A stretch of 64,000 nt of DNA from Serinus canaria (taxonomy: Eukaryota > Chordata > Aves > Passeriformes > Fringillidae), in assembly GCF_022539315.1 (NCBI RefSeq), contig NC_066319.1:23646093-23710092 (forward strand), read 5' to 3'. Under the pieces are notes generated by a model that ran no database searches, had not been told where the DNA came from, and was given only the letters and a program-made list of their open reading frames with translations. This document shows, in pieces, positions 47,401-60,900 of the stretch (position 1 is its first letter; each line of letters opens with the position of its first letter). The position numbers were made by a program, and so were the translations under genes.

Positions 47401-48914
47401 AAGGTGAAAATTGGTTGTAAACTGGTGAGTAGCAGATAAGGGAGGACAGGAAGTAAATAATAAGCTTGGAATGGTCCAAAGGGAGAAGAAAACCACTGAA
47501 TATCCAATTTCCTGTGCTCTCAAAATGCATCCCCAAGCTTGGTGGCAAGGATAGACCTGAGCATGGATGTGACACCTTCCAGAGCTCAGTCTCTCACAGG
47601 TTTTGTCCTCTGTGCGCAGTCTGTGTAACTGTTTCATTGTATTCTCTGGATGAATATACACATTCAAGCTTGAGGGATGGAAGATGCACATCATCGTTGC
47701 CCCCTCTCCATTCTGCCAAAGGAAATAGCTTTACTGCAAATATACTTTTCACACTTGTGCCTCCTTGAACCCTTCTTTGAACCCTTTGCTCTCCTTATAA
47801 AGCAAAATAAGCATTGCTGTGAAACAGTGTTACAGAGACTCTTGCTGATGCAAGGTGTCACTTGATTTTTCTACACTTCCTCTTGGCTTGCTGCCTGCTG
47901 ACCACTGAATTACTGTCCACGTGGTCTCTGTGAGCAGTCCAGATCTACGCAGTTGTCCTTTTTAATGTTTCCTTACTTACTTCCAGGAGACTGAATTCAG
48001 AGGATAACAGCTGCTTCCCAAGGGTTGTCCCTAAGAGTTGGTACTCTTAGGAGGTCCTGTGTACTGCGCTAGCTCAGTCCCAGCTTTAATGTATCTTTCG
48101 CTTCAGATGAGAGTGAGAAATATTTGCAAACAACAGCAAATGCACTGAGCTGTCTGTTTCTTGGACCCTCTTAATTCTTTGGTCTGCTTATTGCATGCTT
48201 GGTGAAAAATACTCATTCAGGCACTATGGCTTTAAATGAAAGAAGTGTTTCCTTGCTGCTAGCTATTATGTAGGAGAAAGGATTTACTGGGTGATGCTGA
48301 AAGGAGATGGGGATTGTATGTGCATTGTTCTCCCTGTTTTACTAGCTCCGCCTAAAAAATTCCTGTTTTAAGGAGCTGTTCACTTCTCTGTTCAGATCGT
48401 AGCACACTGAAGCACGCACTTCAGTGTTGTTGAGAACTCTGGTTCTCCATTATGGGGAGAAGGAGGGGGGTGATTCTTGGGAAAGCTTCCAGCACTGGGC
48501 CAAGTGTGGAAACAGCCGGGCTTTGTGCCAGCCGTTCAGAGGGAGGGGGAGCTTAGAGCCATACAGGGAGTGTATCAGGCAGGGGCTGGTGCAGCCTGTC
48601 GCCTTCTGCGGAGTCCTGGTGCTGCTTCTGTTTCAGAAGAGAAAAACTATTCTGCCCAGAGTTGTGGTCAAGCAGAAACTCCTTGAGAGGTTGGTACAGC
48701 TCTTGATGGCCTTTGATAGCACTTGGCATGAAAGAATCTGACATGTTGTGCCTCTGGCGAGGAGGAGGAGTTCCTGCTTGTATTAAGGGGGAGGGGACAC
48801 AATCTCTGGATAAGTAAGGATGAGGGAGTATTGGGGGAAATTGATAAGAAGAGGAAGTGTCTCTGTGGGGAGGTAGATTTGTGATCTCTCTGTCTCACCT
48901 AACAATCTCTGCAG
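43943..48914 (+). other. ARHGAP1: ARHGAP1 intron 1 (presumed)
   Basis: About 5 kb between the presumed non-coding exon 1 and the exon carrying the start codon. I see no CR1, RNA gene or conserved coding segment. The first 450 nt belong to the CpG island. Confidence 0.5.
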
Positions 48915-48959
48915 TCCGTGTTCTAGACACAGTGAAATAAACTGCAGTATTTGGGGACC

Positions 48960-51900
48960 ATGGCTACAGACCCACTCTCAGAGCTTCAGGATGACCTGAA
49001 CTTCGATGATACCAACCAGTCCCTCAGCCAGCTCAAACTGGCCTCCATAGATGATAAGAACTGGCCATCAGATGAAGTCCCTGCTTTTCCCAAATCAGGT
49101 AAGTATCCTGCTTGTTTGGGATCTGGGTTTTGGCCAAAAAGCAGTTGTTTGTCTTGCAGCATTGTGGTCATACCTACATATACAGAGAGCCCCAGCTCCA
49201 TTTAAAAGCTTTATAGACACATTAAACTTGCACCACACCCAAGTGAATCAGCCTCAGTATTGAACAGCACTAAAAAGTGCAGAGCCAGCTACTGTAAATA
49301 TGCTCTTCTCAGTCCTGTGCCTGGCTGCATTTTGGTGCTGACAGAATAGATATGCTGTAAATCTTTGAGTATGCTCCATTATGGTCTCTTGCAGGAGAGT
49401 TTGGCCTTCTGGACTGGAATGGTCTCAAACTTCCATCTGGGAGGTGGGGCTGGAGATCTGAGTTGTTGCTCTGAAATCCTGTGCTGTGAACTATGAACAG
49501 AGAGGTCAGGAAAATTAGCTCAAGGATATACAGTATGACCATCCGTCAAGGGATTATGTTAAGATCCTCCTTTTCCTAGAAAGCCATGACGGTGTCCTTG
49601 GGTTTTGTCTTTGTGAATATTTATGACATATCTGAACATTTGTTTGAGAGTGTACATTCTGAGGGACACATATGGATCACATAGGACTAAGAGGACTCTT
49701 CTGAAGTCATTGCTGCTCTTGTCCACTCAGAATTTCAAAAGTGGGTTTTCAAGGTGTAAAGTTGCATACATTAGTTCCTTCCATGTAGAAGTGCCATTTT
49801 TTCTTATACCTCTATCTTTCTGTACTTGCCAATGTGCTCCAGATCCCTTCTTCTGATTGCTTGTTTCTTGTACTTTGTTCAGATGACTCCAAAGGCTCCC
49901 CTGAGCCTGTCACTCACCTGCAGTGGGATGATCCCTACTATGATATCGCCAGGCACCACATTGTGGAAGTAGCAGGTAGGAACCTTCCTGTTTTCTCCTT
50001 TGATCTCTTTGCAGCTGGGCTGAGGAAGGACTTTTCTAATTAGGGTTCTGGGGACATCTGCTGTTTGCCAAGCCCAAGTGGCACGGAAAGAACACCAAAC
50101 TTCTTGAATGTTTGTGATATGTGTAATTTTCCATTGACTTCAGCTAAACTTAGGTTATTTCTTGGCTCTTGCTGACTTGATTATATTATTGTCAGAACTC
50201 AGTTGCTTTTGCTGAATTGTTTTAGATATGGGTCTTTACTACGTCCCGAGCACAAAAGTGTTTTTGCTTGATAATGCCACAGAAACGATGTAGTTAAGCA
50301 ATACAGCTATAAGGTCCTCAGCTTACTGAGTAATCCACAGTAGGTGGCATCACTTGTATCTGAATGGCAATCCTGTCCAGAAATAACATGTACAGAAATC
50401 TGAAATAGGGGGAACAGGCCTGTGTTCCACTGCAAGGAAAGACCTGTTCATTCAGGGTCACAAGCATTTGGATTTTCTTTGTGTTTTCTTGTCCATATTA
50501 TTTATTTATGCTAATCATTGATGATATACTGCTTGGGCCTCCATGAGAAAGTGTTTTGGAGGTATTCTTTAGGTTGCTGTGGTGAGCCTGAGTGAAGGGT
50601 AAGGCCAGTTTGTCTTGTGTTCCTTGTTTTTTAAAAAAACAAGCACTTCTACAACTTGTTGTGACTTGATTCATACTTCCTGCTTGACTATAGCCACCTC
50701 CTACCCCTCCTGCTGCCACCTCCTACCCCTCCTACTGCCATCTCTCTGTAACTTGGTCCCTGCCCCACATGTGAATTGTCAAGGAAGCAGAGGCACAAGC
50801 TGGAGTCCTCCTGATTCAGGGTTGTTCTGCAGCAGTTTGACCACAACGAAAAGAGTCTCTGGCACTTACTTTGGTAAGAGTTGTCTTGATATCATTCTTC
50901 TCTGGGCAGTTTTCTCAAATGAGCTTTCTTTTTCCTGGTCTCTCATGTTCCATCTTTTGTGGAACAAAATTATAATGGGAGACTCAAAACCTTGTTGTTT
51001 ATTGTTTTCCTGCTCAGTTTGACAGGCCAGGTGTTTGACAATTGGGCTGTTATCCCTTATAGATCTGCCAGAAGTGTTTTCATTTACAAATGTGTTGCTA
51101 AGCTTCTTTTCCATGGGTCTGGAGTTTCAGGACTGCGGTTTATAGAGGTCTGCACCATGGTCTCTGCTGCTGAAACTGGAAAGGAACAGATGTGTGGGCT
51201 CCACCATTTCAGTGGTAATAGCCAGAATATTTGGAATGTGCATGGCACAGGTAACTGGTATTTGAGGACTCTGGGAAAGGGTGAGTTAAACGATAACAGT
51301 TTGCTTTAGGCTAAGCTTCAGACAAAGTGCTTAGCAGAGTTTAGATCAGAGACATTGATAAGACTGGAATGTCAGCCCAAACCAAGGATATACTTTGTCT
51401 GCTGCCTCCTGAGATAAACACCACTCTTTCTGAGGGATTTCTGTTCCTAGGAAACATGACTTTTTCTTTGACAAGCTCTCTGAACGGAGTATCACTCCAG
51501 TGGAGGTGTGTGTCAGTGGCTGTTGGAACGGAGCCATTTGGCCATTTGACATGGTCTAGGCTAGCAAAGGAAGAATTAGCCAGCTTCCTGAAAAGATTCC
51601 GGGGTGGGATGATGGCTGACTGGGAGCCCTGCCTGCATTCTGAACTCTTCCCCGCTGTGGTTTAAATTTGTATTCCTAGTGAGCTCTGTGTCCCTGCAGT
51701 GTCGCTGTATAGTGCAGAAGCAGCTCAGAGAAGCTTCTGTTCTTGGCTCTTGCTGGCCAGTTTTCACCGGTAGCTGATGTGTCTGAAAGCATGTGATGGT
51801 CCCACACATGGCATGTGGTGTGATGCCTTTCTTGGCGCTGGAAGAGCTTGGAGCACAGCTCCTGATAGAGGATTTGCTGCCATGTAGGTTGAAACTTGCT

Positions 51901-54900
51901 GGTTTCTCATCTCCTGAAAGGAGAATTTAGCAGGTTGATAAAAGGAGTCTGACTTGTACTTGAGAATTTTAACTGTTCAGAGTATTGGACAGGGTAGTCT
52001 TTTCTGGATTGTTGTTGGAGGCAAACAGTCTGGTAAAGTCTGGAAAAGTCCTATTAAAGGTAGCCTGGAGAATAAAATCTCACTGGAGGATTAAGATGAA
52101 ACTGTTCAGATGTCGCTCTGCTGACAAATTGTGTTTGTCAGCAGCTCCAGGTGCAATGAACACTGGCTATGCTGAAACAAAATTACCCTAGATCTCTTGT
52201 AAATATTAGTAAATGGCAGTAGATCAAGGATAGTTTTATCCACTCTATTGATTCATCAGCTTTCTGTCCCATGTTCTTTCCTGTTCTGCAGTTCAGAGCA
52301 GAAAGCTTGTGGCTAACTCTGTTCCTGCCTGCCCTGAAATATGTTCTGGGATGATGATGCTATTTTGAGACAAAAGCAGAAGGCTGGTTCCCATCCTCGG
52401 GCTGAACTCCGTGATCCCAGTGTTATCCTGTGTGGTCAGAAAAGTAATTGCTTTTTGCTGGATGTATGCATGGTGTTAATAACTTAATAAAAGCCCAGTT
52501 TTGATGGCAAAAAGTTAGTATGCTCGTTTTCTAGCTGACCTTAATTCAGTCCAAGGCATGCTGGATTTGAAACATCTGGCTATCTGACCTAAGAGCGGAA
52601 AGTACTGAAAAACATTTTACAGAATTTGTAAAGAAAATAAGGTTTTGGGGTTTGTTTTTCACTTAAAAATAGTGCAGCAGTTTCATGGAGGCTCTCCTTT
52701 GTGCCCTATGTTTCTGTGTGTTCTGGGGACTAGGATCTTGAAGGAAGAGGCTGTCCATGGGAAAGGAGCAGGGATGTCACTGCTGTCTCATGTGGTGGTG
52801 TGTTACACAAAGATGACAGCAAAAGGCATCTGGGCCACAGTCCTGAGGGAGTTCTGAGAACTGGAGTATTGTTAGGAATCACAATATTTTGGTTTAAGGA
52901 AACATTCTTTTGGTTCTGGGACTCAATGCTTTTCAGAAGGAAGATGTTGGTGTTCTGCTGGTCCTTTCAGACCTGCCTTAAAGTGTGTGTTTATAGAGTG
53001 TTTTACGCAGGCTCTGGGGAGGTTTTGGTATGATTTTGTTCTTCTTGTCTCTGAGTGCCTCTTTTTGTGAGCGCTGTAGCAGTGAAATTCTTCTCTACCT
53101 GTGGCCTGAAGCTGAAATAGAGGAGGCTTGATTTCATTGCACAGTCCACTTCTGCAAAATGTTTTTTTTTCCTTGCTCACGTCACATAGCATTTGGAGGA
53201 AACACAAGCTCCTGGTTGAGGGCTGTTAAGGAACTATCCCAAGTTTCTGTTATGCTGAGAGTTTCTGTGTTCTCCTGCCAGTCTTACATGGCAAAGGCTG
53301 CTTCCATCTTCTTGGGGGTTGAGGCAGACTAGACGTGACATAGTCTTGGCCTTTTAGCACTGGCTGAATTGCAAAACTAAGGCAGGTAGTTAATAATAGT
53401 CTAAAGGAGGTTTCTGGAGATGGCAGTTCATTCTGGAAACCTGTGGCTGTATGGGAAGAGCAGAGCTCTTGTCAGCTCTGTCAAGGAGTTCCTTCCTTGT
53501 TCTGCTCCCCAGTCTGAAATACTGGTCTCTTCTTTGTGGTCAATATGCAAAACTATGGCTGTGAGGTTCGTCAGCATTCCCATTTTACACAGTAAGTATC
53601 TTCCTTTCTTTTGGGATAAGAAAACAGGGGCCTAAGATATATTGGCATATGAATCTCTCACTACCATGGAGGGTAGAAGATAGTCCAGCTATGTAATCCC
53701 TGCCCAGTGATTTCAAAACTTTGTTGGATCTCAAAGCATGTTTCGGCTAGTTTGTGTGGGAAATCTGCTGCCTCACACCATTAATTGTCAATCTGTGGGG
53801 CTGCCCTCACAGAAAAGCTGTCATGCCAATACATGTAAGACCTGTAACTGAAGTGGGAAAACAAGGTGGGGAGCTATGAGTGTCCCTTCTTTTATGTTAC
53901 TGGATTGAAGCTGCAATTCCAGCAGTAAATCTATTTTCATTGGTGAACCTGGTACCAAACCTACCCAGCAAACTTGACTGCAGGTGCCAAAGCTGTAACA
54001 GGTGCTGATGATTTGCTGTAGGTGTTGTTGATTGACATGGGAAGGTAAAATCAATATTTGAGCACCAGTAGCTATTGTTTCTCTAGGCAGACAAAGGTAG
54101 AAGTGGCAGACAAAACTTGTGTTGAAGATGTGTTGCAGGGTGTCTTTGGTGGCCAATGGGCTCAGCAAAGGCCCATTAGCAAAGGGTAACAAGGGTCCTT
54201 TTCAGGCATGGTACATTGTTACTGGCTCAGTTAGTACAGACTGCCTGCATTTCTGCTGCTTTTGGATGTAGTTTTCAGCTTTTTAATTTTTTTGTTTGTT
54301 TGTTTAAGAATATTTTGTATGATAAAAAATGATGAATTGCCTCTATAGAATTGAGTCCATCCAAAGCTCAGCTTGTGCACCATATTTTGATATGCAAGGT
54401 CAAGGGAAGGGAGAGTATCTAAGGAATTTTAAGTTTATAAGGGAATGGAGAATTTCTTCCTAGAGCTCTGCTCTGCAAAGGCTCCTATGTTGATAGGCCC
54501 ATGTTGGTCTGTTGAGTATATAGCTGTGAGAGTGAGAGTGATGGAAAGGGGCTAGGTGTGGTAATAAATGCCTTCCTAAACTATAGGAATCTTTTTAAAA
54601 TTCTAATTGGCAGTTCAGTTTTTTTACTCAGAATCTACTAATCATGAAAAAAAAGTTATGGGTATGGGATGTGTTATTCATATGGTATGATGCCATTCTC
54701 TGTACACTTCTGAAGTTGTTCAGAGGACTTCAGAATTAATTGCAATTAACCCTTTTAAAAGTGGCAGTACAGCAGTTACCATATTGGTGGCAGCGGAAGT
54801 GTAACAGTAAGGGCAAGAAATTTGATTATACAGTGTTAGTTTCAAATTCCAAAAGGAGATTTGGGAATCAAGGCTTGCTGTTATTGCCTCTAATTGTTAG

Positions 54901-57900
54901 ATAAGGCTGCTTTTTGCAGAGGAGCATGGGGGAAAGATGAAATGGAAGGAGGTTGAATCCTGCAAGACAGCAGCTAAATGCATCCCAGTGGCAATCTGGC
55001 TAGGCTCTCAGACTTTACCCTCATGATTACTTTCTGGGACAGGATGCAAAGCTTGGCTTGCTATAACTTTTTTTCTGTTCCTCCAGACCAGGGTGCACTT
55101 GATGGGGCCCAACCAGGTAGGTAGATTTTTTGTGGCACTAACATTTGGTTCTGTAGATCATGGTATTCCTTTAGCATGACCATGGCCTGTAGCTGGACTG
55201 TCTCAGGGGAGCCCAAACTTTGCTCAGCCTTAGGCTGCACTGGCAATTTTTCAGGAATCCAAAGGCTGCACAAAATTGTTGTCTGAGGGCTGCACCTCTG
55301 CCTCAGGCACAGCAGAATCATCTGAGCCAAATTTGGCATGTGGGTTTTACTTTGGGCACTTCGGGGCTCATGGGTCTCAATGTAAATCCTGTCCTGTCAT
55401 GGTGGTGGCCTGCTTGGACCAGTTCAGTTTGAACTCCAGTACATCCTGTCATTGTATGTGGTTTGGAAATTCATTCTAGGATTGCTTCCTGTTCTTTCAC
55501 ATGATCTGCTGCTGCACTCATGTGCTAAGCAGCTGGCACTTACACTGGATTCTCTATCTGAAAGCAACTGTTATCTATTTCTTCTCCATTTGGCTGCAGA
55601 GATATTGTGTTCTGGTAACTTGTTTGCCCAAAGCTGTGCTTGACTGCCCTGGGCTTGCTGAGCATTTGTTAATACTCTCCGGATTTCAGTCCTGAGTCTC
55701 AATAATTTGGCTGCTGGTGCTTTCATGCTTCTCAATGTACATGAAAACTTCTATTGGTGTGAAATTCTTACTTCTAAGACCTTCACACAATTCATGGAAA
55801 TGCTGATTCTCGTTTCCTCATTATGTGGAGTCTTCTCCCCCTTTTTCTATGCTCTCCAACATCCTCCCATTCTGTATTCTTTAATCTGACCCTCTAGTAT
55901 ATTTTTGTATCAGTTAAAGCTATATTCACTTCATAAGGCTGATTCTGGCAGTGTTTGGATATTGGGAATATCAAGATGGATGAAATCATGTATTAAAATA
56001 CTTCTGCTTTGAACTCCTTACCTTCTTTTTCTTCAGGGCTAAATCCACTCGGGAATTCAGTAGGCACCTCAAATCTACTATGCTTAAATGTTTCCCAGCT
56101 GTGCCATAAGCTTAGCACAGCTAATTGAAATGAAATTACATTTGACATGTTTTTTACTCACAGTGGCTCTGATTAAACATGCTAAGCTTTGTGAAACTTG
56201 TGTAGTAATATTCCAGTATTCTGTAGTGGTGCTCTTTCCTTGACCCTCAGCTCTGTTAACTTTGCTGTTTTAGCAGTAACACTAGCTTTTGGTGGCAAGT
56301 TTTATCCATCTGCATTGTCTCAGTATCAAAGTATTAGGGTATTCCCATATGAATCTTTCAACAAGATGGGCACCTAACTGAGGCGACCTGGTGAAGGCAG
56401 GAATGAGTAGTCTCTAGACTGCAGCTAGCCTGCCTCAAATCATGACATAAATGCTAAAGGATATATTTCAGGATATGTAGTGGATATATTTCTATTTACC
56501 TAGAAATAGTAAATAACAGGATTTGCATGCCAAGGATGTATTTTCCATGTGCAGATTTGTGTATTTTCCGACTGTGTAGATTCATTTAATGCCCTGTCTT
56601 GGGACATTATTGCCATCTTGATGCGAATTTCTGCTGTGATACATTTGTATTGCTGCAGGTTTTAATCTGAAACATTTGCCTCAGTATTTTAATTTAGCCC
56701 TTTTAGAAGTTTGGCCTTGCATTCATGGCTTGGAAACACAGCAGTGATTTTCCTTGCCCCTTGTCTTAGAAGTGCCCTGGAAATGCAGTTCAGTGAGAAG
56801 AAAAATGAGTGAGAAGAAAAATGCAGTTCAGGCCTTTAAAGTGCCAAAAAAATATTCAGGAGCTTATGTCAATCAGTGGTACAAGTTCATATCTCTTTAG
56901 ATGAGCAGCTGTCTTGTCTGGCTTTAGGTATTGGCTACTGTCTTGCTCTTTGTTGATAAAAGCAAAATAATCTGAATCACATCCTTCAGGTAGGTAGTTT
57001 AATTCCAGTATACTTGAAAATATTTTTTAAGTCGGGGTGTTCTTTGAGTACTGATATATAATTTGTTATTGGTTTGTTGTTAACTATTAAGCATTCCTCA
57101 TCTGGGAGAGGTAGGAGACAGCCTGAGAAGCCAAGTGATTACTTCATGGTCTGTAGTTTTGTTCAGTGGAAATTTCAGCTATTTGCAATTGCAAACAAGG
57201 GGTGAAAACCTAGATACATAAGATTAATGCTGCAAACAGGAAAGCAAATAGTACAAGGGATGGAGCATCTGGGAAAGATCAAGCCTGATAAGAATCTGTT
57301 CTGTAGGAGGCAGAGGGGCCACCTGAAGGTAGTTTCCTCCAACAAGAATGCATGGAATGGGCTTTAGGTTCTTGTTTATAAATTGGAGCAACTGATTGTT
57401 CAGCTGTGATGCTGAAGTTTTGATTTTGTCATGTCTGGAGCAAGGAGACTGATCAGATGTATGTCAGGTAGAAACAAGACTGGCAGTTGATTGTTTTGAA
57501 AATTTCTGTGTTGACAGGCTGAGCTCAGTGTGATGAAACTGGAGCGAAACGCAGAACTCAGAAAAGGGCATCCTGGTTCCTTTGTAGGTCTCATGCATAA
57601 ATTCATTCTGATTTGGAAGGCAAAACAGGCCGCTCCTTTTTCAGTCATCTAGGGCACTGTAGATTATCTTTTGATGTACTTGGCCCTGGAAATTGTCTAG
57701 GGGATACATGCCATCTCCCGTTTGGAAGAGTCATGGATTGTCTGTTTATTCTTTACCAGTGATCCCAGACTATGTAAGGAACAAGACTGTAGACTTTGCA
57801 TATGCCTTGCTGTAGGCTTTTATGTCATTTCAGAGAAAGCTATTTAAGGTATGTCGTTCTGGAATTGTGACTTGTCAGGGCTGATAATCAGTGCCCAGTA

Positions 57901-60900
57901 GCCTGAGCTGAGTGTATGGCCACCCACAACATGGCACAAACATGGTACTGTACTGCACACCACAGAGGCCCGCCTTGATTAAACTTGAAGTCTGCATCTG
58001 GCCCTCAGACCATCCACTCTAGTGTGAAATGAAGCCTCAGTTAACTGAAGATATCATCTGTTCTGAATTTAGCATACAGCTACATATGATCTGCAAAGAT
58101 CTGTTGTCTTTCTGACCATTCTCTTTCATGACTTTAAAACTCAACACATTCTCAAATGTTGCATCTACTTGGTGCTTTATACAGGCAGCAACCTTTGTCC
58201 TTCAGATAGAGACATATGAGTTATTCAAGACCAATGGGAAGGGTCACAGTATGCCATGTTCCTTGCCCAGGACTTTGTAACCTGCACTTAGTTGTTTAGA
58301 CAACTCATTACAGACCTGGCCCTAAAGCTTGCAGTGAGCTACCAAGAAACTCTGGAGTAGGCAGAGAGTGGGCTACCGTGGGATATGCAGTGTGATGTTG
58401 GTCTTGTGGCCTGGCTGTGACTGTACCCGGTTGTTCCAGATGAGCCTTGCATCACTCTCCTAGTCCTGCATTCCAGGCCATGCGTCCTCCCCAGCTCCCC
58501 GTATCACCGCATGTGTATGTCAGTGTGATGGCCTGTGCCGCCCTTTTCCTGGTCCGTACCTAGTGCTGCCACAGTGTCCTTAGCTTTGGTAGAATTTCTG
58601 CCTTGTGTGTGTCAGTAAATTCTGTGTTGTCTGGTGACTTGAAAATGAGACTTGCAAGGTGAAAATAGAAATGAACAAAGTAGCAAGAGAATCTGTTCTG
58701 GCCAGATGGGGGCAAAAGGGGGCCAGTGGCATCTTAATGTCATGGCTGGTGTGTATGAATTCTGTGGCTGCCATTTGCAGCACCAAGTGGTCCTCTGGTA
58801 CTAACAGGCAGCGTTCCCAGAAATACCAGGTTTGCTGTTCTGAGACCTTAGTTTCTGCATGGCAAGTGTAGCCAAGTGATAGCTGAGGGCCAGAGCCTGT
58901 GCAAAGGTGAGAAAATGGCTGCATGAATATTGTAAATCCATGCTGGGAAAAGGTTATATTTCAAGAGGAATGATGTATTGCAGGTCAGTCCTGCATAAGT
59001 AGTGATCCTTGCTGCTTTTCTGTGCTGTGGTCTGTGTGAGATGGTTTACCATATGGGCGTAAGGAGAGCATTGTTGAGTGTAGCCTCAACAGCCCTATTC
59101 ACTGTTGCACTCTCTGCTTGACAAGAAAACAAAGGTTTCAGAGCAGGGTGAGTAGCTAAAAAGGTGAGAAGACTTCTACCCTTAATACTAAAGGAACCAT
59201 TTCATCTCCACTGCTGCTAAAAAGAAGTCATCTTTGTGGAAATTGATTGGGTATTGTGTCTGGGAGAGAATCAGACTTTCCCTCAAACTCTGTATGTCGG
59301 CAGGATTTGTGACCTGGTTCTCACTTATGCAAATCTCTCTATTCCCCAGCATGTCTGCTAAGCTTGGCCATGCGCGTCTGCTTGGGCTTTGTTCATGGGG
59401 CTGAGATCTGCTGGCAGAAGTCCACTGATGGTTGAAGATTTGCTTTGGGGAAAACTTGGCTTGTTGTCTCTGAAACCTCTAGTGGTGCCTGGGAGTGTCC
59501 TCCATGACATGACGGTGCTTTATGGGTTATTTGGCTCCAGTGTGATGGGGACTGTTTTCTGCATGGCTTTTACAAAGAATGCTTTGTAGTGCTGCACTTT
59601 GCAGCTCCTTCTGTCTCAGGCTGGAAAAATCTTTCTGTGGATAGAAAATCTAGGAAGCGGTGAAGAGCTTATTCTACAATTTTTCTGGAGAATCCAGCAG
59701 CCCTGCTTGGCCCATCTGTAGAAGAGACTTTTCTTTGGAAATATGAGAAATCATCTGGAACTCATCCAGAAGAGTTCTTATCTGGAACTGCTCTTTTTCT
59801 ATTAATTTCTTGGTTTCCAGGATATGAAATGGTCTGTGTTGTGTGTGCAGAACTGAGCTCCAGGTGAAGCAAAAAACAGGTGCACCAGACTATTAGAAGT
59901 TAGTCTGGGACGGTGTGCAGGGTGGAAGGAGTTATTGCGCCACTGAGGGGCAGTTTTCCCTGTGTCTCCCTGGACATGTGTGCATCGGGAGCAATGCCCA
60001 GGCACAGCTTTGCAAGATTAATGCTCTTAAAGCAAAGCTCAGAGCACTTTGCTCTGTACTTGCCTCCATCCCTGTGTGCCTGGAGGCATTCTGATTTCCA
60101 GTCCTTCATCTTGTTTCAGGGCTGGAGCAGGGAATCTGTTCTTGATTCTCGTTGTTGTCTTGCCAGGCCCGTGGTGTTCAGATTTCTGCTTCCACACTAG
60201 GCCCATAGCTGCCAAAAATCAGATTTAGCTTTGCTGGCAGCTGTGCCTTGTTACGGTGGTTTCTCATTCTTTCTTTACCTCTTGCTGCCAATACCACAAT
60301 GAAGTCCTTAACTCCCTATAATCTCTGACATTTTATCTGCAGGTGATGACAAGTATGGAAGAAAAGTCATTTTGTTCAGTGCCTGCCGGATGCCCCCAAG
60401 TCATCAACTAGATCATGTGAAACTGCTGGGGTAAGTACAGTCTTAGTAGGCTGCTGTTAATTTCTTAAATCTGACCTAATTCTCAGCTGCTGGATTCCTG
60501 GGGACAAATCCATCTGCAGTAGCTTCTTTAGCTGGTCATGTCCTCCCAAGTGCTTACCTCCATTGCTGGAGATGCAAATTCTCTGTTACGACACACAAAA
60601 AGAGTCCCAAAGGGAGTAATAGCCTCTCTTTAGCAGAGCACAAAGTGAGTTCATCAGTTCTTTCTTCTCAGGTACCTGAAATTCACACTGGACCAGTATG
60701 TGGAGAGTGACTACACCCTGGTGTACCTGCACCATGGTCTGACCAGTGAGAACAAGCCATCCCTGAGCTGGTTGCGGGATGCCTACAGGGAATTTGATCG
60801 CAAGTGAGTAAAGGTGCAGCAAGCAAGGATGTTATGTGCTGTTCTGTAGCCTATCATAAAGGATCTTCCCCAGCCTTCCTGTGTAGCTTGGTGATCATAA

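Larger units (their letters stand above)
49976..60342 (+). other. ARHGAP1: ARHGAP1 intron 3, 10.4 kb
   Basis: The largest intron in the window. It holds a short 22-bp tandem repeat (50693-50736) and a 16-bp duplication near 56793. I found no exon, RNA gene or CR1 copy. Open frames in it are random. Confidence 0.6.

Noticed and set aside
47194..47694. 166-codon - strand open frame in ARHGAP1 intron 1
   Set aside because: No recognisable protein features; intronic and probably random.
52340..52425. ATGATGA ... CTGA pair in ARHGAP1 intron 3
   Set aside because: Potential closing stem CTGGG/CCCAG lies 10 nt from the D-like box, outside normal C/D geometry; no guide match recognised.
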